This document shows, piece after piece, positions 21,513 through 33,881 of a stretch of 64,000 bases of DNA. The position numbers were made by a program, and so were the translations under genes. Source of the DNA: Cryptomeria japonica (Eukaryota > Streptophyta > Pinopsida > Cupressales > Cupressaceae); contig NC_081415.1 in NCBI RefSeq assembly GCF_030272615.1, forward strand, positions 108,380,406 to 108,444,405, written 5' to 3'. How positions within the stretch are numbered: the stretch's first letter is position 1; each line of letters opens with the position of its first letter. The notes beneath the pieces are model-generated. The model was not told the origin of the DNA. It saw nothing but the letters and a program-made list of their open reading frames with translations, and did no database searches.

Positions 21513-24223
21513 TGTTGGTGCTTCAAACTAATTACTCTAGAGTTCCTCTATGAGAGGCTAAACTCAATCTTCAAGGCCTTGGATCAATGGACCAACTGAC
21601 AAAATAATGATTAGGGATAAAGAACTAGTCACTCTCTCTGTACTTTAGGCTCTATTAAACCAAGGTGGGTATATCTTATAGTAGCATCTTTGAATATTTT
21701 CAGGATTATGTGATGCTACAACAGATATGCTATCATATTATATTGTGAGTCGGTGAGCTTCAAACCTCATAGGATGCGGCCTTCATCCTTATGCAATTCT
21801 GATCACAATGAGAACTAACTATCTTGTGTACTTGAAATTAGAAAATGAACCAAAAAAAATGGTTGATAAGACTTTCTCCTTGCTACAGTTAGAAACACAA
21901 TATTATGATTGGTGTCATGTCCATTGGGCTAGATACTAGATGAACCATTATTACAATATAAAATATGCATATTATGCACCATCCTTTGCCTAGCATGATT
22001 AATACCTTATATCAGTCACAATATAAAATGAATTTCATAACTACCACTCAGTACTTTCTCTCTACATAGAACCCTTTTGAATAAAGATTAGCATATTTAA
22101 TCCTCACTTTAGAAGAAGTTGAAATTTATTCAAACTCAACAACACAGTGAAGACATATGAACATAAAAACCCTTGATTTTATTGATTCATATAAAAATTT
22201 TGATAACAAGTAAAGACAAACAACTTAGAAATAATTGGATTGGATCTCAAGATGTTTTATATCTGTAGAATATGTACACATTATCCTTTGCAAAATTTAC
22301 TATAGGTATGGCATATAATTGAATCACAACATTGCATTGCAAAACTTATGAACATTGTTTCATACTATTCACCCTTGGTGAAACATAAACATACATGCTT
22401 CTCTGAGAACTAAATGTATTATCTATTTTGTCTCGAGGAGGAAGGTGCTCTAGAATAAGGCCTTGATTATTCTCTTATAGATAAATGAGTATGCAAAAAG
22501 CTTTTGGCCTTCTACAATATCAAAATTTAGGTAACCGACAGGAAAAGACAAACAACTTTTTGGACTTCATGACATACATAGACATTCCTCTTTGTTGCCC
22601 TGCAGGTGCTAGATATTGGACAAAATTAGGAATCCTCCTTTTGCTTGTTTGAGCTCCCTTATCAGATTGAAAAGTGTGACAATCTTGTAGACCTCTTTAA
22701 TAGAAAGAAGAAGAAGGAAGCCCTAAATTTGGTTCTCAATTGACACATTGACACATGGCTCCTTCAGCCTACTAAAGATTTGATTTATAAAATATCTCTT
22801 ATGTAGCTGACAAGTGTTTCCTCTCAAAATCTGATTTGATTTCAACATTTAATTACCATGTTGATTACGATAGAGGAATATATGATTTTTCTCTATCCTG
22901 ACACTGTTTATGTTTGCATCAAATCACTTTATCTTTTCTTCATGGTCTAAATTTTGTTTCCCTATACATTTTTAAACCCTATCACTACTTTGGTTGTTCC
23001 CTGTGCCTTCTCTTTTCTTCTTGCCCTACAGGTCTTTCTATGTGCTCCTTTATGGCTTACAAGGTGGTGAGAAATACCAACATCCCTTTATTCCATCTTA
23101 CCCCATGATTATTTTTGGTGTGCATCGAAGATCATGCAGGGTGGCAGGAGATAGACATTGGATTTCATATTTGATAAATTGAGGCCCATGTGTCATGCAA
23201 GCTCCAACATGGACCAATCATCTACCTTCAACTTAGCAGGTCGACATGGTTAAACCATGGTCACCACTTCATGTCATCACTCGTCGACAGGAGATAAGAC
23301 TTATGCACTCCTTTAGAATCATCTTGTCAAACTTTTATGTTACATCAAACTCCCTTGCTCATCGCAAAGACCACCGAAAGCTACACCAAAAATGGCTCAT
23401 CGGTAGGAAATGTGACTTCGGTTAACTACTTGGAAAGACACTGAAATAGCTTGTCACCAAGATTAGGAAATGTCTCATCGACACTATGACACTACGGAAT
23501 TAGCTTGGTCGCACATCTTCATTTAATTGTATAGTCGTGCAAAGATCATAGTCATTGCTCCCATTCAAAGTGATCACACAATACTACACATGGGAGATAA
23601 GTGCACTGGGCCCACTTCATCCATGTGTCTGTAGGTACCCATTAGGCAATTGTTCATTAGTCAACCCATGTCATGACCTTTTCAAGTGGGTCCCTTCTTT
23701 CTTTTGTTCAACATTCACTTCTTTCGGTGTGACATCAACCTTTGGCAAGACCCCCTGCAACCATGGTATACTTTTGGTGTCTTACCAAAATTGATACTTC
23801 AATAAGAAATGATTCTTTCGAAAGACTTCCTTTGTTCTTACCATACAACTTTTACCATCATACCAAAATTGATACTTCGGTAAGATGGAAAACATGTCTC
23901 GTTGAAAAGTCAATTTTTGGTGAGACTTTACTTTTTGGGAGGATCTCCTTTGGCAGACTTTTGTTGTCACACCAGCATTCATGTTTTGGTGAGACATGGG
24001 AGGTTTCTCTTTGATAATCCCTTTTCGGTATTACATTAGCTTTTGTCAAGATCATAATTTTCATCCTATCAGCTTTGATTGCTATGTCAATATGATTTTT
24101 CCTGCATACAAGGAGTTCATTTTTGATGGAACTATATGAAGTCTTGGTGAAATCCTGCTAGGATATAAGATTTCATTTTACATGGGCTCTCAAAATTTTG
24201 GCCAACTTTTGGAGGTCCCGACA
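21513..24223 (-). repeat. 5' LTR of element E
   Basis: The right copy, 2711 bp. It starts (plus) TGTTGGTGCTTC and ends GGTCCCGACA, followed by TGACT. Confidence 0.88.
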
Positions 24224-24228
24224 TGACT

Positions 24229-24875
24229 GTTCCTTCCTCATGCGTTTATATGATTATCTTCACAATACATACTTAATTATTTCCCCTTCGAAAATCTTCT
24301 TATAAATAGAAAGATGTTACTTTTTTGAATTTGTTCATTTATTGTTCCCCACGAGCAACTCTTTTTATACCTTCCATATATCTTTTTTTTTCACATGAAA
24401 GGATGCATCTTTTCGAAGAGAGATATCTTCTATAAGGATAAGTATTTTTGTTAAAACTAATTCCCAAATATATTCTTCATTCTAATCAACCATTGACTTT
24501 TATTTCATATGATATTTCAATTAGAAACTTGCCTTCTTTATGTTATGCGCATCTCCTATTAATACATCGTTGGAGGATTTATTAAAATATTGTTGGGTAA
24601 AAATTTTCCAAACTCGCAAGAGCTTACAAAATGTGGGTTTCTCCATAATATGTGAGACAATATCTCTCAGAAGGCGATATATGGTCCCTCCTACTTGTAA
24701 GGGAAGGATACCCCTTTGCACTACAAAACTATATCCTAACTTTACAATAATCCGGGATGATACAATTACTTTACTCTCTATTTTCAGAGTAAGTATTAAC
24801 CCAATTCTCTATTTAGAATGGATTTTCTTCCCTAAGGCTGAAAACACTTCTTATTTGCAATGATATAAAATCTAT
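24229..24875. other. AT-rich sequence between E and D
   Basis: No gene is recognised. Motifs of the type 'cttttcgaagagagatatct' echo 'agagacatctctttgaat' on the far side of E, which fits one older repeat split by E. A 107-codon plus frame (24540-24863) has no resemblance that I can name. Confidence 0.4.
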
Positions 24876-24880
24876 ATACT

Positions 24881-25497
24881 TGTAATGGTCACCAAAATGT
24901 AATGGTGGGTGAAAAATGTGTGAATGATAGATCAAGAGGAAATCTACCCTTTCCCTCCAAGGAGAGATCAGAGTTTCACTACGGATTCCCTTCAAACACT
25001 TTTCACGCATTACATTGGAAGAGGGGGGGGGGGAAATTCACTAGATTCAACCTCCAAAGAAGATAGAATTCTGAATGAAATAAGAATGATAAGTTAATCC
25101 CCTTTTCTACTTGAAATGGAAAGGAATTGATTGAATTATGTAGAGACTAAGTGAAAAGAGACAAAGAACTGATAATAACTCAAGATCGGAGTATGGGATG
25201 AAGTTGTGCACCTGGATTTGGCAGTAATATGTCAAGATGAAGCTCACTCACAACCTTCTATGAAAACTCAGGAAAGGTCCTGCCCCAAAATAGGGCAGGG
25301 ATAGGGGTGCAATGCCCCTTTCTTGCCCTTTTCTCCAGGGCAAAGTACAGACAGGGTGGTGCGGAGGGCAAGGGAGGAGCAGTTTTCATTAGTTTAGCAG
25401 TCCCCGGTCTCTGATCAGGCTAGGGGATTTGATTTCGCATGCATGAGGACCCTAATGTGGTCAAAAATTTCTAGGCTTGCAATTTTATGACACTACA
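24881..25497 (-). repeat. 3' LTR of element D (internally deleted)
   Basis: 617 bp. It matches the 5' LTR at both ends, but about 585 bp corresponding to roughly 31246-31830 are missing, with the break near 25240. The polypurine tract lies at 25498-25512. Confidence 0.85.
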
Positions 25498-26401
25498 TTT
25501 AGCCCCCACTTTAGCAGGAGTATGAGCGTATGCCAATACTATCAGTAAAGTACAAGGAAACAAGATTGAAAGACTTTTACCACGTCAAACAGGCAAGATG
25601 CGCCAAGCCCCTAGTGGACTTGGGATCTTACGACTTCCATTGACAAAGTAAAAGGGAAGATCAAGAAAGGAAAAACCATGACTGCAAGTAGCAAAGTTTC
25701 CCTCACTATGAGTCATGAAAGCAAGGATACCAAATATTACAATGCGAAACAAAGTACACTAAGTAACTCTAAGTATCAAGAAGGAAAATATGAATGGAGT
25801 GTATGCCCCCACATTAAATCGATCGCACACACCTTATCAGGAGTGATTTCTTTAAGGTAGGATATACCCAAGAGAGAGAGACAAGAGAGGGAGCATGTTA
25901 TCACAAGGATTTAGCCCCTAATCGAGGAATAAACCCAAGGATAATGAACACAAAACACGAGGTAGTTTTGCTTTCCTCGGGGTCAGTATGTTGTATGATA
26001 ACTCATGTATATCATATATGTATGTACAAATAATAATCATCACTCCCCAAAGAAGGACACTACCTTGGAAAAAAGGGAAGAGAGGATGTCTTTCGAGTCA
26101 ACATGAAAGAGACCAAGAAAAGATCTCAATGCTTTGCATCATCCCCAAATAGACATTAAGGGAACAATAGAAGAACAGGGATACACATAGAAGAATGGTC
26201 ACAAAAGAGCAACAAAGGAGAGAGAGAGAGAGAGAGAAAATCTACGGTGCCATGTTGCTAATCTAGAATGACATCCACCTCTTGATCTTGCTTATCACTA
26301 TTTTGAGAAGTTGAGAAACATGCTAGAGGAGCGATAACGAGCATAGTAGATGGAGCTATCACAAGATCCAAACAAGGACTATGCTCATGTTGTAAGTCAC
26401 T

Positions 26402-29400
26402 TTATTCGATTATAGGAGCTAGGATTAGGGTTTGTGAAAATTCAGTTGATAAATGCTTGTCCATATCAACATATTCATACTCACTATCAGAAGCATTAGG
26501 AGTTGTACTTCCATCATGAATATCATTTTCACTCATTTCCTCATCAAGATTTATAGAAAGAGGAGCTCGCACATGAATAGAAGTAAAACCATCACATGTT
26601 TTGTGAAACTTATGACTTGGAGATGTAGGTTGAACATGTTTCTTAGGAGAAAAGGGAATCATGTCAACTGTTGGAGTTCTAGGAGATTGAATAGTTTGAG
26701 GGGCAGCTTCACGAGCTCAAACATGACGTCTTTATCGGTGTTCTCTCACATGACGATTTCATTGAGTCCTAGTGGAAGGTTGGGAATAAGGAGGATCATT
26801 TGGTGAAGGAGGAATATTCTCATCTTTGATAGTTGAAGGTTTAGGTTGAGGTCTTTTAGGTTGAATAAGGGAGAAGCAAGCCTCTTCTCTCTATAGGAGG
26901 AAGGAGGCAGAACTGCACCATACAAAGGAGGAATATTAGGTGTAGGAAGGAGACCAGGTCCATCATGAGGAGGTACGGGTCTAAGCTTAGGAGGAATATT
27001 GTTTTGTTCCTTAGGAGAAGGCATAGACACATCCATAGGAATAGGTTGAGGATCTTCATTAGGAAGAAGATTACTTCTATATGTTAGGGGGAGAACTTCA
27101 CTTCAAGAATGATAGGAATTTGAAGTGTTGGGGATCTAGGTTGACTTAAGGATAATATCATATCTTTCTTCCATTTTTGATAAGATTGAAAAAGAGCATC
27201 GCTCCTTGATGGAAGAGATTGAAATTTCTTAGGCCAAAAGAAATAAATAGGAATACCGGAGCTTCTTTCGAATGGTTTAAATAAGCTATGGTTCACAGTT
27301 ATGATTTTGCCATTGTGAGGAAATATCAAACACTTATGGATTGGAGAAGCAATAGCCTTAATGGAAGATAGTTGAGGATAGCCTAGCTTCACATGGAATT
27401 TCTCAGAAGAAGGAATGATAACAAAGTTAACATTCATAGATTTAGTATGAACTTCAATAGGAAGGGCGATAGAGCCAATGGTAGGACAAGAGAATCCATC
27501 AAATAACTTCACAACCACATTAGAAGCATCATATATTGGTTTATACAATTTCAAAGTGAAAAGATACTCCTCGGTGATGACACTAAAGATGCAAGAGGGA
27601 TCAATAAGGGCACCACGGAAAGGTATATCCTTAACCTTTGCAACTATGTATAAAGGGCCATCGGGTGCTCTAATGGTCTAACTAGGGTCAAATGTAATAC
27701 AAGGATCCTTAGGCATATCTTATTTTTCTACCATATTTACCAAGTTCGGAGCCATAGACATGAATTCCTCAGAAGAGAAAGAAGTAGGCACAATCTTAAT
27801 CATGTTAGAGGTATGAGAAGGTAAGGGATCAGTGAAAATCTTAAGATTTTGATTAGGAGGAGCTAATGATTTATTCCCTTTATCATTCACACCTGCCACA
27901 GATATAGTATTATTATCAATCAAATCTTGAGTCTTATTTTTCAATGCGAAACATTTCTCAATATCATGACTAGGTTAATGATGAAATTGACAAAATGAAT
28001 TGTTATCAAAATAAGGGGATGCAAGTTTAGAAGGATCAACTGGTTTTATAGGAGGAATTTTGATAACATTTCTTTGCAACAACTGAGACATAATACTATG
28101 TAAAGATTCATTCAAAGGAGTAAATTGTCTTTCTCTTTGGAAAAATTTATAAATAGAAGGCACACCTATTGTAGCATTCACATTGTTGTTGTTGATTGTA
28201 TTATTGAACTTGATGAAGCTTTTTGTTGGTTTGAACTTCACAAATGGTTGTTGAACACTCTCCCCCTTATTACTCAGAGCCATAGGAGTGGATTACTCCA
28301 TTTGACTCACAACCAGTTGATAATTGTGGAGTGTTGCACACAACTTCAGAAAGGAAGTAAACTCAGACAAAAGAAGCTTTTCCCTAATATCTTTTTGTAA
28401 ATTAGAAATGAAAATTCTTTGAATATCATTATCAGGTACATGAAATGAAATTTGAGCAAACAAATGCTTATATCTACTAATGAAATCAGCCACTTTTTAT
28501 TTAATGCCTTGTTTACAATGCATTAAATCAGTCAAAGTGATTTTAGGACCAATGTTATTTTGAAATTGTTGGATGAAAGCATTTGCTAGTTGTTGAAAAG
28601 AAGAGATAGAATAAGAAGGCAAAGAGCAATACCATTGTAAAGCATTATCTCTTAGTGTTCTTGTAAACGGTTTTGCAAGCAATCTTTGATCATAAGCAAA
28701 GTCAATACACCAGGTTTGGAATGTTTTGGCATGCGTAAGAGGATCACCTTTTACATTGTAGACTTCTAATTGAGGGACCTCAACATGTTTAGGTGGTAGG
28801 ATTTAACAATATCAAGAAAAAGTGGGCTCTCAACATCAAAGGTGGGCACACTAAACTTGGATTGACTCATAGAAGCAATTTGTTGTTGCAAGGAAGACAC
28901 GGTTTGAGCAAGATTGTTAATTGTCACTTCGGTAGAAAAATTGATGTTAGACATAGTTGATTGAGAAGGTGGTGTGATGTTATTGAAAGAAGGCATGGAC
29001 TGAGAATAAGGTGGTGGAACATTATGATAAGTAGGCATAGGTGATGATTGGTAGGAAAAGGGACACTTAAAGGAGGAACAAATTTGTTGAAGGAATTGTC
29101 CCTCTGTGTCACATTGATTGGTTGAGGGATAATAGGAACACTTATTGAAGACATAGGTAAAGATGGAGGATTTAATGAAGAAGAGGGATTGCCCCCATGA
29201 CTAATTATTGTAGGGATGATATTTTGAGTTGAACTAGCCATGATGTTGGAGGTAAAAGTAGGAATACTAGTCATAAGAGTAGTCAAAGGAATAGAAGGAT
29301 TGACTTGTGTTGAAGGTTGTGAATAACCTAGGGTTTCGGTATAACTCTTGATAGGCATGACATTAGAATCAACAATATGTATCAATGCCATTCTTATCAC

Positions 29401-29731
29401 TTTGAATCATGCATTTAAGGCCTTCAATTAATGGAAGAGCTTCACTATTAGGGTATTCTTGGGACATCTGATGTTGAAAGTTCTCAAATTGATTGTCCAA
29501 TTTAGAAAGTTCATCTATAGAGACTCTAGTTAAAGATTCTTCTTCATCATGGGATTCATCAATGGGGTGAATAGGCACATGATTAGGATTGGAAGAATTA
29601 GCATGATCCTCATTAAAGAAGTCACCCAAATTAGGCTCCATCTCCTCGGTAATTAAACCTTGGGAGGCCTTAATTCTAATGCTTTGTCTAACAGGGATAG
29701 TATAGGTAAGACTAATAGTGGTAAAACTCAT
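26402..29731 (-). pseudogene. gag-protease polyprotein of element D, frameshifted
   Basis: Starts MSFTTISLTYTIPVRQS at 29731, with an acidic N-terminal part. A frameshift near 29390 is followed by Pro/Ser-rich linker and further shifts near 29040 and 28800. From about 28760 to 27084 one frame carries the recognisable domains, with single stops. The gag core is TRTLRDNALQWYCSLPSYSI with SFQQLANAFIQQFQ (about 28670-28560). The zinc-finger-like FCQFHH-stop-PSHDIEKC (C-x2-H-x4-H-x4-C, 27951-27992) follows. The protease-like region has RGALIDPSCIFSVITEEYL (Asp codon 27600-27602) and KLGYPQLSSIKAIASPIHKC. The catalytic triad reads Asp-Pro-Ser instead of Asp-Thr/Ser-Gly. A Pro-rich, acidic tail continues in shifted frames to 26402. 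Nothing resembling reverse transcriptase follows. Confidence 0.82.
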
Positions 29732-30249
29732 GCACTAGAGGGAAATTTTGAATTTTCAATTTTGAATTTTGAATTATAGGAACAAAGCTTACAAAATTGA
29801 GCAATGCAAAATTTAAGAAAATAATGATTGCATAATTTGAACTTTGTTGGAGAAAGAAAAAGACACTTTCCAAAGATAATAAAGAAAAGGAAATTGGAAA
29901 TTTAAAATTAGGGCCAAGGGGATACCACTTAATTTTAAAATTAACAAAAACGGAATTTTTAAAATTAGGGCAGACTATAATTAATCTTTGAATTTTAAAA
30001 ATAATCTTGAAATTTAAAATGTTGAATTTTGGAAGTATTTTCGATTCTTGAGGAACCAAAAATTGACAAAATCATCCAATCTTCTGGATTTAGGCTATTA
30101 AATACAGTCACAACAGTCTCCCGAAATTTTGGGAAAAAAGTCGAGGACCGTGGCGGGAATGCACATGGTCCGACCAATTTTTTCTGAAATTTTCAAGGAT
30201 GAATATTATGATGATTTCAAAGCTAACCCCAAAAAATTGGCGATTTTTT

Positions 30250-30884
30250 TGATTTCCAGATGGGCGAAATTAAGGTTCAAATTTAAAAATAAGACCGTAT
30301 AAGGGTTTTAAAGAAAAAGAGGAATTGAATTGCAAATTTGAAAAAGGTCAAACCTAATGGATAGGGAAACCTTGGAAAATGTTTAGAAAACTGAATTTGA
30401 ATGAAATTGATTGAAATTTGCACAAAATCCAATTAAATTTGAAAATTAGGGTTTTATGACCTAACCACTTAATTTTTAAATTTGAATTTTGGGAAAAAAA
30501 GGGAAATTGAACATTTGAATTGTAGGAATGAAACCAAGTCTGAGAACAATCAAAAATCTGAAAATTAAATGGAAATCCAATTTTTGCACAAATTCAAGAT
30601 GATTTTTGAAAATTAGGGTTTCAACAAGTAACCGCTTAATTTGGTAAATTCGATTTGCAAATTGAACAAGACAATGAGAAAATTGAATTTGACAAACAAA
30701 ACAATTTTCAGATCTAAGATAACCACAAGCAATTTTTACAAATCACAAGTTCAATTCCAATTTTTTTTAAAAACTAGGGTTTTGAGTGAATGAACCACTA
30801 AAATTGCAGAAAAATTAAACTTGTAAATGAAAAATATGCAATTTTGTTCAAAGGAAAGCATGCAAGACATCGGGTTCACCAAAA
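30250..30884 (-). repeat. Repetitive leader of element D with telo-box-like motifs
   Basis: Behind the 5' LTR are about three diverged units of 160-170 bp, each with TTAGGGTTT or CTAGGGTTT on the plus strand (30446-30454, 30613-30621, 30775-30783) and an 'aaccacttaattt'-type phrase. On the element's sense strand these read AAACCCTAA or AAACCCTAG. Confidence 0.6.
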
Positions 30885-32131
30885 TGTAATAGTCACCGAA
30901 ATGTAATGGTGGGTGAAAAATGTGTGAATAAGAGATCAAGAGGAAAGCTACCCTTTCCCTCCAAGGAGAGATGAGAGTTTCACTACGGATTTCCCTTTAA
31001 ACACTTTTCATGCATTACATTGGAAGAGCGGGGGGAATTCACTAGATTCAACCTTGAAAGAAGAAGATAGAATTCTAAATGAAATAAGAATGATAAGTTA
31101 ATCCCCTCTTCTACTTGGAATGGAAAGGAATTGATTGAATTATGTATAAGTACTAAGTGAAAAGAGACGAAGAACTGATAATAACTCAAGCTCGAAGTGT
31201 GGGATGAAGTTATGCACCTAGATTTGGCAGTAATATGTTGAGACAAAACCGCCCTGTGAATTTGAGGAAAAGTTCCCGGGCCATGGCGAAAGTGTACAGT
31301 CCTCCGAAAAATCCGCGAAACGAAAAGGATTTTTCCGCCTCTACAAATAAAATCTAAATCTAAAAAATACAGCTGCACACCTATAACCTACACATAGAAA
31401 AGAGAGGAAAAGGGGTTGGGATTGGGGGTTTGCCTTCAAGTCAAACCCCATTTTTGGAATTAACCAAGTAACGAAAGAAAGTACTTGCAAGTAAATGTAA
31501 ATGGAAGACTAAAATATAAATCACCTCAAGGGAGGTTGTGATAGAAATGTTGATAGAAATTCTTGTACGAAGATGAATGTTGAAATGGATCTCCTCTTCA
31601 ATGGTTGAATCCTTGACTTGAATGCAACACATAGCCTTGAAGGGAGACTTGATATGCTCAATGCTTGAAAGGGATGCTTGAATGCTTGAATGCTCTTGAA
31701 CGTTTGATCGCAATTTTCACCTCATTGACCTTTTTTTTTCAAATGAGAGGACAAATGCAACTTTTATACTTATCAATTAGGGTTAATGAAACTAATTTTT
31801 GTCACAGATCGACATCGGGGAAGTTTTCCTGCTCACTACACAACCTTCTATGCAAACTCAAGAAAGGTCTTTCCCCAAAATAGGGCAAGGACAAGGGCAC
31901 CTGTCCTGGGTGCCATGCCCTTGTCCTATGGGGGACAGGGGCACCACACCCCTATCTTGCCCTTTTCTCAAGGGAAAAGTGCAGACATGGTGGTGCGAAG
32001 GGCAAGGGAGAAGAAGTTTTCAGGGGTTCAGTAGTTTGCGGTCTCCGATCAGGCTAGGGGATTCAATTTCGCATGTGTGGGGGCCCTAATGTGGTTGAAA
32101 ATTGCTAGGGTTGCAATTTTATGACACTACA
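30885..32131 (-). repeat. 5' LTR of element D
   Basis: 1247 bp, full length. It ends (minus) ATTACA beside TTTTGGTGAACCC and starts TGTAGTGTCATAAAATTGCA, flanked by ATACT. It is related to solo LTR S1. Confidence 0.88.
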
Positions 32132-32136
32132 ATACT

Positions 32137-33391
32137 AACTTAGAATCAAAGTGTCCATAAGAGTACAAAGCCTCATGTTGCTCCCTTTTTTTTCAAAATA
32201 ACTTTGGGACGGGAAAGTAATAATAAAACTCAAAGTCTTCTTTTTATAACTATCCTATCAACCTTTACAAATAGATAACTATGTCTTACAATAAACTTTC
32301 AAGTACAACCAAGCAAAATTAACCAAGAAGCTCATGAAAGCTCAAAGTCTTTCCATGACTTCTTACAAAGCTTCAGGAAGAAAGATGAAATACGTGTAGC
32401 TCAAAGACTCCAACATACACTTCACCTTAAATGCACAAACGTAGAAGGTAAAAATAGCACAAAGATTGCAAGTTATCTCTTTTCTTGAGCATGAAACATT
32501 AGCTTCAAACGTGATAAGTAGCTCAAAGACTACAAGATCAAGTGTGACAATATATCATGAATTATAAACACAATAAGAAGGTCAAAGACTACAAGACTAG
32601 GTTTAAATCTCTTTCAAATAACACTACAATACTCACAATCAACTCTGAATAATGTCATCATATTACAACTTGTTCCAACACAAAGATTGAAAGCAACTTG
32701 TTTCTTTTATTGATTGCAATTTAATTTACATCTAAAAACAAAGTTTTAGAGTGCTTCCCAAACTGACAGAGTTTTATTGCATTTCCCAAAAGCTTAGTAA
32801 AGATCCTTATTACAATAATGACCCTCATATATAGAGAGGAGAGGTGTATCATGAAACTAGGAAAGTTACAACTAATTTGTGGCCAAGTCAAATTAGAGTC
32901 CTATTTGACTTAGGACACATGCAGTCTTACATGTGTACTAGTGAATACATAAAATGACACCTGAGGTGTCAAAAGCTTATTACAAAATGACACTTCAAGT
33001 GTCAATTGAAATTACAAAATCCCACTACACTAGACATGCATAAAAATGACTAAGTGTCTAGAGACACGTCTTTATATGATCATCCTTTTTCAGAAAATCT
33101 TTGTATTGTTGCCAGGTAGCCTATATTTTAGAATCATCTACCATTTGCAATGTTTCACGACACTAAGGATGAGAGGAAGAGCGGATAGGAATCTTGCTTC
33201 TCGAACTTCATTGTCTTTTCTCTGGAGAGGATCTTGACTTTTTGAATAGCATTGTAACATTAGGAAATCATTCACATTTGTGAAGTCTGATCACCAACCA
33301 TCTTGACCATTTGAACTAAGTAGGATCACGTATGTGGTGAATTTGGTGCAATTAGGGTTTCCAAAACTCTCATTGTATCATGGTAGAACAA
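32137..33391. other. Intergenic sequence right of D
   Basis: No gene is recognised. Phrases like 'agctcaaagactacaaga' recur loosely between 32340 and 32620. The part at 32690-33050 ('caaagattgaaagcaacttg', 'gacacctgaggtgtcaaaa') looks like old repeat DNA. Confidence 0.4.
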
Positions 33392-33734
33392 GTGTAAATT
33401 GGGTCTATGACCCCAATTTACATGTGTGCATTTGGTGTAATTCGGGTTTGTAGGTCCGAATTAAACTTGAGGCGAAGTGTGGCTCAAAGGTGTAGTTCAG
33501 GTTCTTAGATCCCAACTACAATTTGGGAAAAAAGGCTAGGTGTAGTTTGGACCTATAAACATGAACTGCACCTAGGGGAGAAACATGTGATTGGTGTAAA
33601 TCAGACCTATAGGTCCAAACTACACCTAATTGAGTGCATATCAAAACCAGGTGTAAGTCGGACCTACAGATTCAATTTGCACCTAAGTGGAAGGATCAAA
33701 GTGTATGGCAGGTTTATAAACCCACCATGCACTT
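33392..33734. repeat. Tandem array of seven imperfect hairpins
   Basis: Seven units of about 31-37 bp at 33392-33422, 33434-33468, 33488-33523, 33538-33573, 33593-33627, 33649-33684 and 33700-33734. Each is an imperfect palindrome with GGTGTA at the left and TACACC at the right, around an AGACCTATAGGTCC-like centre. Units 1 and 5 are almost perfect. Linkers of about 12-22 bp vary in sequence, whereas the palindromic shape is kept. No open frame runs through them. Confidence 0.85.
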
Positions 33735-33881
33735 GAAAACTAAAAGCTAAAAAAATTAAAATCTCAGACACTTATCTTATTTCATGGAAGGCCTATTATA
33801 CTCATATGGATGCAAAAATGTTTATCAATAAAAACTAAAATCATTTATTTGACGTGTTTGTGACACTTAAATGCATATATA

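Larger units (their letters stand above)
15408..24223 (-). mobile_element. Element E: non-autonomous LTR retrotransposon with 2.7-kb LTRs
   Basis: Two direct repeats of about 2.7 kb (15408-18109 and 21513-24223) flank a 3.4-kb interior, with perfect TGACT duplications at 15403-15407 and 24224-24228. Orientation is minus: the sequence just inside the right LTR reads AAATGGCGACTCTGCTGGGG, closely like the primer-site region of plant Tat/Athila-type Gypsy elements. In minus orientation the LTRs start TGYCGRGACC and end GCACCAACA (the left copy ends GCACCATCA). The interior holds a decayed gag and an acidic tail, but no reverse transcriptase or integrase. The LTRs have many substitutions and small indels, so E is old. 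Confidence 0.88.
24881..32131 (-). mobile_element. Element D: Gypsy-type gag-protease element without polymerase
   Basis: A complete 7251-bp element with ATACT duplications at 24876-24880 and 32132-32136. In minus orientation the 5' LTR is 30885-32131 and the 3' LTR 24881-25497; both start TGTAGTGTCATAAAATTGCA and end ATTACA. TTTTGGTGAACCCGATGTC follows the 5' LTR, and the polypurine tract AAAGTGGGGGCTAAA precedes the 3' LTR. The interior codes for gag, a CxxH zinc-finger-like motif and a protease-like domain, then a Pro-rich tail, and stops. No reverse transcriptase, RNase H or integrase could be found. The left LTR lacks about 585 bp present in the right one. Confidence 0.9.

Noticed and set aside
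33392-33734. A CRISPR array
   Set aside because: The units are palindromes that differ in sequence, with irregular short linkers, in a plant nuclear setting.
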